Positions 57,780 to 64,000 of a DNA stretch of 64,000 nt are shown here, one piece after another (positions within the stretch are counted from its first letter, which is position 1; every line of letters starts with the position of its first letter). The stretch is from 'Nostoc azollae' 0708 (GTDB taxonomy: Bacteria > Cyanobacteriota > Cyanobacteriia > Cyanobacteriales > Nostocaceae). The stretch spans positions 2,031,501 through 2,095,500 of the forward strand of contig NC_014248.1 of NCBI RefSeq assembly GCF_000196515.1, read 5' to 3'. Under the pieces are notes generated by a model. The model was not told the origin of the DNA. It made no database searches and was given only the letters and a program-made list of their open reading frames with translations. The translations under genes were made by a program, and so were the position numbers.

Positions 57780-58661
57780 CTAATGTGGTAACTCCCCAGT
57801 ATTACGAATATTCTTTAATCCTACGCTGTTAACAGTACGCTTAATCAAAGCAGTTAAAATGTTACCAGGTCCTATTTCTACTGCTTTTTCAATCCCATTT
57901 TCTGGGAATTCCAAAGCAATTTCTCGCCATCGGACTGAACCAGTCATTTGTTTAGTTAAACGCTGCTTTAAAATATCTGCATCAGTTGCGGGAACTGGGT
58001 CTACATTTGAGGCAACGGGAACAATTGCTGTTTGAAAAACTGTTACATCTAAAATTGTTTGAAATTCCTCTGATGCTGCTGTCATTAAATGTGAATGAAA
58101 TGCACCAGAAACTTTCAAAGGAACAGCACGTTTAGCTTTCACTTGGGACATTACAGCTTGTACAGCGTCAGGAGTCCCAGAAATAACAACTTGTGCCGGA
58201 CTGTTATCATTTGCCAAGACTACATCAGTCGTTTCGGAAATAACTTTTTCTAATTGTTCTCTGTCAAAATTGAGTAAAGCTGCCATCATACCTCCAGCAG
58301 CATTATCCATAATTTCTGCCCGGCGTTTGACTAATTGTAAGCCAGTTGACCAGTCAAAAACGCCAGCAACATAAAGAGCAATGTATTCTCCTAAACTGTG
58401 ACCGGCGACCAAATTTGGTTCTTTTCCCCGTTCCCGTAATAAATCAGCGAGAATACTTTCTATCACATATAAACATGGCTGTGTGTAGAGTGTGCGTGAT
58501 AGTCGTTCTTCGTCATTCTGACAAATTTCACTCACAGACCAGCCCAAAATTGCCTCAGCTTGGTCAAATCTTCTTTTGGCAGATGGTATTTCTAATAAAT
58601 CCGTTCCCATACCCAAGGCTTGCGAACCTTGTCCGGGAAACACCCATGCAGTTTTAGTCAT
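57780..58661 (-). CDS. fabD: Malonyl-CoA:ACP transacylase
   Basis: 293 residues. It loads malonyl groups on acyl carrier protein for fatty-acid synthesis. The opening VFPGQGSQALGMG (7-19), the active serine in GHSLGEY (S89), and GAFHSHLM with the catalytic histidine are visible. It is third in plsX-fabH-fabD; 79 bases separate it from fabH. Confidence 0.96.
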   Translation of the reverse strand: MTKTAWVFPGQGSQALGMGTDLLEIPSAKRRFDQAEAILGWSVSEICQNDEERLSRTLYTQPCLYVIESILADLLRERGKEPNLVAGHSLGEYIALYVAGVFDWSTGLQLVKRRAEIMDNAAGGMMAALLNFDREQLEKVISETTDVVLANDNSPAQVVISGTPDAVQAVMSQVKAKRAVPLKVSGAFHSHLMTAASEEFQTILDVTVFQTAIVPVASNVDPVPATDADILKQRLTKQMTGSVRWREIALEFPENGIEKAVEIGPGNILTALIKRTVNSVGLKNIRNTGELPH

Positions 58662-58740
58662 TTGTCAATAGTTATTTGTCATTGGGTATTAGGAAAATTA
58701 CTTCTCCATCTCCCAGTTCCCAGTTCCCAGTCCCCAATCC

Positions 58741-59742
58741 CTATCTTGCCCATTGAAAAATTGCTGCACCCCAACTGAGTCCAGCACCAAAGCCAGAGGT
58801 AGCAATGATGTCGTTAGGTTTGATTTTTCCTTGCCTTACTGCTTCATCTAATGCTAGGGGAATAGAAGCAGCGGAAGTATTTCCATAATGGGCAACGTTG
58901 CTGATAACTTTATGATCAGGAATATTTAAGCGATCAGCTACAGCATTAATAATGCGCTGATTTGCTTGATGTAAGATTAGCCAATCTATTCTATCTACGG
59001 TAAGATGAGCTTCAAATAAAGCTTTGTCTATAACTTCTGGTACTTTTTGGACGGCAAAGCGGTAAACTTCTTTGCCGTTCATGCTGATGGGGTGATAAGT
59101 GCCTCTAGGTACGTGAATATCTGGTGTTACCTGTTGGGTTGTACCTTCATAGGCAAGGTTAAGATGGTGATTCTGAGTACCATCACTTTTGAGGGAAAAT
59201 CCTAATAAGCGATCGCTATTATTTGCTTGTAGAATTACCGCCCCTGCTCCATCACCGAACAATACACAAGTGCGGCGATCTTGCCAATCTACCCACCGAG
59301 AGAGGATATCTGCTCCTATCAGCAGTACATTTTGATAAACACCAGTTCTGATGAATTGGGCTGCTGTAACTAGTCCAAATAAGAAACCAGAACAAGCTGC
59401 TGTTAAATCAAAGGCGACTGCTTTCGTTGCGTCTAATTCTGCTTGAATGCGACAAGCACTACCAAATAGGTCATCAGGGGTAGAGGTTGCCAGCAAAATT
59501 AAATCAATATCTGCTGCTGTAATTCCAGCTGCGGTAATAGCCTGTTTACTAGCATCTGTCGCTAGTATAGTCAATGATTCAGGCGGTAATGCTAACTGCC
59601 GTTGACGAATTCCTGTTCTTGTGGTTATCCACTCATCTGAAGTTTCAACCAGTTGAGTTAAAACCTCGTTCTCTAAGGAAGTGGAGGGTACTGCCGAGCC
59701 ACTTCCTGTAATTGCTATACCATTTTTCAATAAATTCTGCAC
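58741..59742 (-). CDS. fabH: 3-oxoacyl-ACP synthase III
   Basis: 333 residues. It starts fatty-acid synthesis by condensing acetyl-CoA with malonyl-ACP. The catalytic triad is visible: Cys117 in DLTAACSGFLFGL, His in LILHQANQRII, and Asn in SNVAHYGNTSAASIP; FGDGAGAVIL and SGFGAGLSWGA are further family blocks. The start is a GTG at 59742. A HIP1 octamer is at 59209. Confidence 0.96.
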   Translation of the reverse strand: MQNLLKNGIAITGSGSAVPSTSLENEVLTQLVETSDEWITTRTGIRQRQLALPPESLTILATDASKQAITAAGITAADIDLILLATSTPDDLFGSACRIQAELDATKAVAFDLTAACSGFLFGLVTAAQFIRTGVYQNVLLIGADILSRWVDWQDRRTCVLFGDGAGAVILQANNSDRLLGFSLKSDGTQNHHLNLAYEGTTQQVTPDIHVPRGTYHPISMNGKEVYRFAVQKVPEVIDKALFEAHLTVDRIDWLILHQANQRIINAVADRLNIPDHKVISNVAHYGNTSAASIPLALDEAVRQGKIKPNDIIATSGFGAGLSWGAAIFQWAR

Positions 59743-59754
59743 TCCTAATCTCCC

Positions 59755-59802
59755 CAGTTGTCAGTTGTCAGTTGTCAGTTGTCTTTTGTCAGTTGTCTTT
59801 TG
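59755..59802. repeat. CAGTTGT heptamer tandem array between plsX and fabH
   Basis: Several CAGTTGT units, some with TTTTGT interruptions, fill part of the 152-base spacer. Confidence 0.75.
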
Positions 59803-59894
59803 TACCGCAGAAATAACCAATAATTAAGTACCAATAATGACCGATGACTAATGACAAGTGACATAGCTGTTAGCCTAGTTTCTCGTAGAGAAAA

Positions 59895-60920
59895 CTAATC
59901 GCTTTCGCTCTGTAGGATTTGATATTGTGACTGTAGTCTGTGCAATACCTGATTGTCTACAGCTTCCTTGGCCGTGCGAATAGCACTAAAAATAGAAGGT
60001 GCTTGGGAACTACCATGACCAATAAAACAAATTCCATTTACACCTAATAGTAAAGCACCACCATGTTCTGCGTGATCCATACGCTGTTTAACACGCTTGA
60101 GGTTGGGTTTTAAAATTGCTGTCCCGATTTGACCACGAAGCCCTTGGGGCAGTTCTTCCCGCAGAATTTGCAGAATTACTCCTCCGACCGCTTCAGCAAA
60201 TTTTAATAAAACATTACCTACGAAGCCATCACAGACAATCACATCGAATTCACCTGATAATACATCACGGCCTTCCGCGTTACCAATAAAGTTAATTTGG
60301 GTATTATCCCTTAATAATTGATGTGCGCGAAAGGCTGTTTCATTACCTTTGGTGTCTTCTTCACCGATATTTAATAATCCTATTTTGGGTTCAGGCATTC
60401 CCAAAACATACTGGCTATAAATTGACCCCATGACAGCAAACTGCTCTAAAAATTTAGGACGACAATCTACATTAGCACCGACATCAAGTATTAATACGGG
60501 TTGTCCTGCTTTGATTGTAGGGAATACTGTCCCGATAGCTGGGCGGTCAATTCCTGGTAATCTTCCCAGCCGGAGTAATGCTGATGCCATTGCTGCACCA
60601 GAGTGACCGGCAGAGAATACAGCATCTGCCTGTTGCTTTTTAACTAAATCCATCGCTACGTTGATGGAAGCTTTACGTTTTTTTCTAACTGCATTTAAAG
60701 GCTCTTCATCCATGGTGATGGTATCCTCCGCAGGAACAATCTCCAATTCCGCCATATTTATTTTTGGCGGCATTACAGCCTCAATTTGTTGGGGATCACC
60801 AACCAATAAGATTTTTACACCCAATTCTTCCCTCGCCCGCATTGCGCCAGCGACGATTTCAGTGGGTGCATGATCTCCCCCCATTACGTCAATTGCGATC
60901 CTTACACCAGTCGATCCCAT
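59895..60920 (-). CDS. plsX: Phosphate acyltransferase PlsX
   Basis: 341 residues. PlsX converts acyl-ACP to acyl-phosphate, the acyl donor for glycerol-3-phosphate in phospholipid synthesis. The opening IAIDVMGGDHAPTEIVAGAM, the GHSGAAMASALLRLGRLPGI segment and GFVGNVLLKFAEAVG are family blocks. It heads the plsX-fabH-fabD set. A terminator-like hairpin lies 66-98 bases upstream of its ATG. Confidence 0.95.
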   Translation of the reverse strand: MGSTGVRIAIDVMGGDHAPTEIVAGAMRAREELGVKILLVGDPQQIEAVMPPKINMAELEIVPAEDTITMDEEPLNAVRKKRKASINVAMDLVKKQQADAVFSAGHSGAAMASALLRLGRLPGIDRPAIGTVFPTIKAGQPVLILDVGANVDCRPKFLEQFAVMGSIYSQYVLGMPEPKIGLLNIGEEDTKGNETAFRAHQLLRDNTQINFIGNAEGRDVLSGEFDVIVCDGFVGNVLLKFAEAVGGVILQILREELPQGLRGQIGTAILKPNLKRVKQRMDHAEHGGALLLGVNGICFIGHGSSQAPSIFSAIRTAKEAVDNQVLHRLQSQYQILQSESD

Positions 60921-60985
60921 TGCTCAGAGCTTATAGAAACCTTACAAATTTTATCAGATTGCAATACTTAAAAATTCAAAATTAC

Positions 60986-61018
60986 AAAAAAAGCAGAAGA
61001 AACTTGATTTCTTTCTGC
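60986..61018 (-). terminator. Terminator hairpin upstream of plsX
   Basis: On the minus strand GCAGAAAGAAA-TCAAG-TTTCTTCTGC forms a stem of 10 pairs with one bulge, followed by seven T residues. It would end transcripts arriving from the right: pepA (stop at 61355) or an uncharacterised short RNA from the 340-base gap. Confidence 0.75.
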
Positions 61019-61354
61019 GGCTATGTAAGGACTCATATATATGTCGATATCCGCTGAAGGATAGTATCCCATGGGGAGGATAGTCTAAGGTAAGCTTTGC
61101 CGCAACTTTATCTGTCAAACGCTAGAAATACCATCAAAAAAGGTTCTGTCTCTGGTACCACCCAAAGTAGAACCTACTATAATTAATTCCCAGGATTTAC
61201 GGAACTGGCATATTAGTAGGGTGCGTCAGACTAAATTCCTTAATATTAACAGATTTCCGACATCTGACGCACTCAACAAACAAGAGATTTGATTATGACA
61301 CTTCTTGCATAAGTCCTAATTCCCATGGAGAACATGGGGAGAAAAAGAGGAAAA
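61019..61354. other. Spacer between pepA and plsX, possible small-RNA locus
   Basis: No protein gene is seen. On the minus strand a TTGACA box at about 61113-61118 is followed some 100 bases later by the terminator at 60986. A 10-bp inverted repeat (GTGCGTCAGA, 61221-61230 and 61263-61272) lies nearer to pepA and is a common cyanobacterial spacer repeat. Confidence 0.4.
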
Positions 61355-62827
61355 TTAACTCAGTACCCAATTAACCAAGGTTCTGACACCAAAACCGGTT
61401 GCACCTGCACCGTTATAGCAATTTTCCTTATCAGCCCAAACTGGACCTGCAATGTCTAAGTGTGCCCAAGGAGTATCCTTAACAAACTGTTTGAGGAATA
61501 AAGCCGCAGTAATAGAACCACCATAACGGGGTCCAGTATTTTTCATGTCAGCAATACCCGATTTCAGCCCTTCAAAATATTTCTCTTCCATTGGTAGCCG
61601 CCAAAGTTTCTCACCTGCTGATTCTGAGGCGGTTTGCAGTTGGGAAGCTACAGCATCATCAGGTGTAAATAAACCGGCGATATCGTCACCCAAGGCAACT
61701 ACACAAGCACCTGTAAGAGTAGCTAAATCAACGATCGCATCTACTCCCAATTTATCGGCATATACCAAGGCATCAGCCAAGGTTAAACGGCCTTCAGCAT
61801 CGGTGTTGTTGACTTCGATTGTTTTACCATTGGAAGCGGTGAGGATATCTCCTGGGCGCATAGCGCGACCGCTAATCATGTTTTCCGTAACGGCTGAGAT
61901 AAAGTGAACTTCCACATCTGGTTTTAGCTGACCAATGGCTTTAGCTGCACCAAGAGTAGCAGCAGCACCACCCATGTCAATTTTCATGGTTTCAATGCCG
62001 CTACCAGCACCTTTAATATTCAAACCACCGGAGTCAAAGGTTAAACCTTTACCAATAATGGCGAGTTTGCGCTTGGGTGTGGTAGCTGGTTTGTAAATCA
62101 GGTGAATAAACTTAGGTGGTAAATCAGAAGCTTGGGCAACTCCTAAAAATGCACCCATGCCTAGTTTTTCACATTCTTCTTGTTCCAGAATTTCCAGATG
62201 TAAACCGTGATCTTTAGCTATGGCTTTGGCAGTTTCTGCCATGGTAATGGGTGTAACAGCATTTGCTGGGGCTGCTACTAACTGCCTAGCCAAAATCACA
62301 CCAGAAACAATTTGTTCTGCACGGGTAATAGCTGCTTCTTGTCCCCCTAACCCGAGTAAATCAATAGTTTCGATGGGGGGATTTTTATCTTCCGGTTCTG
62401 ATTTGAAACGAATGTCTTGGTAAAGTGCCAGTTGTGTACCTTCTGCAATAGCTTGGCCTGTAGCTGCTTGGTCATTGTTCCAAACAGGTAAACTGATGGC
62501 TAGAGTTTTGGTTTTTTGCTTTTTAGCAGTCCGCGCTACTGTAGCCGCAAGACAGCGTAAAGTTTCTAATTTCAGCGCGTCAGGTTTACCTAAACCAACT
62601 AAAATTACCTTCCGCACTGGATGACCAGCACCTACCCGTGCAACTATAGTGCTATTAGCTTTACCTGTAAATTCTTCTTCAGCAATCAGTTCTTTTAACA
62701 GGCCGCCCAAGTTATCATTTAAAATTGCCAAATCCCCTGTTAAGTCTACTGCGTCTTCAAATAAGCCAACTGCTAAAGTATCACCAGTCCAATCTAATAA
62801 AGCTGTATTTGTAGGTTGAATCGTCAT
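61355..62827 (-). CDS. pepA: Leucyl aminopeptidase
   Basis: 491 residues from the ATG at 62827 ([20 protein letters not shown]). An M17 family dinuclear metallopeptidase that removes N-terminal residues. The catalytic domain shows [29 protein letters not shown] and the signature [17 protein letters not shown] with metal-binding Asp and Glu. A start at 62875 would add 16 residues not expected in the family. Spacing suggests its own transcription unit. Confidence 0.95.
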   Translation of the reverse strand: MTIQPTNTALLDWTGDTLAVGLFEDAVDLTGDLAILNDNLGGLLKELIAEEEFTGKANSTIVARVGAGHPVRKVILVGLGKPDALKLETLRCLAATVARTAKKQKTKTLAISLPVWNNDQAATGQAIAEGTQLALYQDIRFKSEPEDKNPPIETIDLLGLGGQEAAITRAEQIVSGVILARQLVAAPANAVTPITMAETAKAIAKDHGLHLEILEQEECEKLGMGAFLGVAQASDLPPKFIHLIYKPATTPKRKLAIIGKGLTFDSGGLNIKGAGSGIETMKIDMGGAAATLGAAKAIGQLKPDVEVHFISAVTENMISGRAMRPGDILTASNGKTIEVNNTDAEGRLTLADALVYADKLGVDAIVDLATLTGACVVALGDDIAGLFTPDDAVASQLQTASESAGEKLWRLPMEEKYFEGLKSGIADMKNTGPRYGGSITAALFLKQFVKDTPWAHLDIAGPVWADKENCYNGAGATGFGVRTLVNWVLS

Positions 62828-63232
62828 TTTTGTAATGTTCTGTAAACCTTCCTTACTTGTACCAGTATTGCTCAAAATCTTCGGGGTGTGGGGATTGTTG
62901 ATTGAGGATAGGGGGAGATGAGGGAGATGAGAAGAATATTTATTGTTAAAAACTCTCTTGATGAAAATACAGCCATGAGAGAAATTGCTTACATCATGGA
63001 TTGACTAATTCCTGGATTGTATTTATAGCTACCAAAAATACATATTCGTATTGGTGGTGCTGTTCCTGATGATCAACCTTATATATATATCCAGGTAAAA
63101 TTCACTGTCACGCAGGAATAGCTTTAGTGTTACCGGGGTACAAGATGTTTACAAGCTATCAGGGTATTTATGACTGATACACATTCACATTCTTTGCGTT
63201 TTTGCGCGAAACCTTGCTCAAAATCATTCCCA
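62828..63232. other. Spacer upstream of pepA
   Basis: About 405 bases without a supported gene. GGGAGATGAGGGAGATGAG repeats (about 62911-62930) are of the same kind as the insertion in mutS2. Confidence 0.45.
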
Positions 63233-64000
63233 TCAAAGCCAACTACATACAAGAGTATAATAATACCAGTAAAAGGGATGATTATAGTTGACATTCTTAA
63301 GCAAAGCTAACTGTGTCAGACGTAGCGATTCGGCTCTGTTAATATTAGGTTGTCCTAAATGCTGATAAAATTCTTTATTGAACGTAACGCTGGCTTCGTT
63401 GTCTAGATCCCACAAACTTGCGAGCGCTCAAAATATTTGAATAAATAACTGCGACTGTTTTGTCTTCGGTACCAATTACTTTGTTTTTAGTATCAATTAG
63501 TTACTTCGTCTAATTATAATTTGCTATCTTCACAGGCTTGTTGTAAAAAGTTTTGCAATTTACTTGTAAAGCTTCGAAAACTTGACCAGCTTGTTTGAGA
63601 TTTCCCTTTGTGGCAGATGGAGATTGCAACAACAAATCTACCAAACGGCGATATAGAGGTTCAGCACTTTCACGGAAGGAAAACTGTACATCTGCATTGG
63701 TAGCAACCAAAATCACCCGGGTGATTAGTTGTGTATTAAAAGGTTCTATCTAAACAGTAATAGCACTGTTAAGGTTTGGCTTTTGCGAGCAACAAGTGTC
63801 ACCTTGACGGAAAATACGTCCCATTTGCCACTGCCAAAGATAGGCGATATCTTCTGCTTGAATAGACTGGGACAAGTTCAAGGCTTTATCAGTCAGATTT
63901 TGGGCAATAGACCATTGTTGAGTTAATTCATACAGGTGTGCTAAATTACCTAACACAAAAGATTGCGATCGCACATCTTGTAATTGTTCCCCTTACTGCC
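63233..64000 (-). pseudogene. TPR-CHAT protease gene, broken
   Basis: From the right edge leftwards: GEQLQDVRSQSFVLGNLAHL, YELTQQWSIAQNLTDKALNL and IAYLWQWQMGRIFRQ (TPR-type repeats), then in another frame LVATNADVQFSFRESAEPLY and QAGQVFEALQVN, then TEDKTVAVIYS, and finally WDLDNEASVTFNKEFYQHL, ESLRLTQLALLKN and HPFYWYYYTLVCSWL, the CHAT C-terminus. Frameshifts, a stop near 63994 and a deletion around 63425 remove the catalytic His/Cys region. A HIP1 octamer at 63965 shows it was a resident gene. Confidence 0.8.

Noticed and set aside
60986-61354. 6S RNA, SRP RNA, tmRNA or RNase P RNA
   Set aside because: None of the conserved motifs I know for these RNAs is visible, so only an unspecific small-RNA candidate is kept.
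62828-62875. Upstream start of pepA
   Set aside because: The extra 16 residues are unlike leucyl aminopeptidases, whose N-terminus fits the ATG at 62827.
1-64000. tRNA genes and CRISPR arrays
   Set aside because: I saw no T-loop plus acceptor pattern and no regularly spaced direct repeats; the heptamer arrays are tandem and have no spacers.

Overview
The window comes from a filamentous, most likely heterocyst-forming cyanobacterium (order Nostocales). The evidence is a petC-petA cytochrome b6f operon, cyanobacteria-restricted families (DUF3067, DUF2288, DUF3038/DUF4335, GH57 branching enzyme), at least 13 copies of the cyanobacterial HIP1 octamer, and heptanucleotide tandem repeats typical of Nostoc/Anabaena spacers. 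Heavy gene decay, many dead insertion sequences and an ISAzo13-type element suggest a lineage undergoing reductive evolution, such as the Azolla cyanobiont 'Nostoc azollae'. That assignment is inference.

Layout. 1-2030: N-terminal part of a UPF0182 membrane protein (-). 2228-4987: broken CHAT-protease gene and a dead IS701-type element. 4988-9335: cyclic-nucleotide-binding protein, cobyrinate a,c-diamide synthase and DUF3067 (-), then petC-petA with a terminator. 9362-15520: an IS graveyard with an IS4-type element nested in an IS5-like transposase, ISKra4-type and DDE remnants, and three toxin-antitoxin remnants. 15623-22597: saccharopine-dehydrogenase-like protein and the pilB-pilT-pilC type IV pilus operon (-). 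22598-32623: grpE, dnaK, dnaJ, tusA-like, rsgA and a GH57 branching enzyme, with mobile DNA wedged between dnaK and dnaJ. 32640-37550: DUF29 remnants, an orphan DUF5615 toxin-like gene and a second IS701 copy. 37550-41183: DUF1537 kinase and minC-minD-minE. 41233-43702: broken YiaA-like gene, a MITE-like repeat and a dead IS5-superfamily transposase. 43875-48899: DUF4335, DUF3038, mutS2 (-). 48955-54052: toxin-antitoxin, effector-associated/CHAT and Rpn-nuclease remnants, an IS5 element, DUF2288 and a truncated AI-2E transporter. 54567-60920: plsC, then plsX-fabH-fabD (-), split by an IS1380-type element. 61355-62827: pepA (-). 63233-64000: another broken TPR-CHAT gene.

Intact genes form ordinary housekeeping modules: photosynthetic electron transfer, pilus motors, the DnaK chaperone team, septum placement and phospholipid/fatty-acid initiation. 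Almost everything between these modules is decaying mobile DNA or decaying conflict genes (toxin-antitoxin, CHAT, Rpn). The most unusual signals are heptamer-repeat DNA inserted in frame inside conserved enzymes (MutS2, RsgA, CbiA), a 126-bp TA-targeting MITE that has disrupted two small genes, and IS elements whose ends are well preserved although their transposases are dead. I saw no tRNA, rRNA or CRISPR array.
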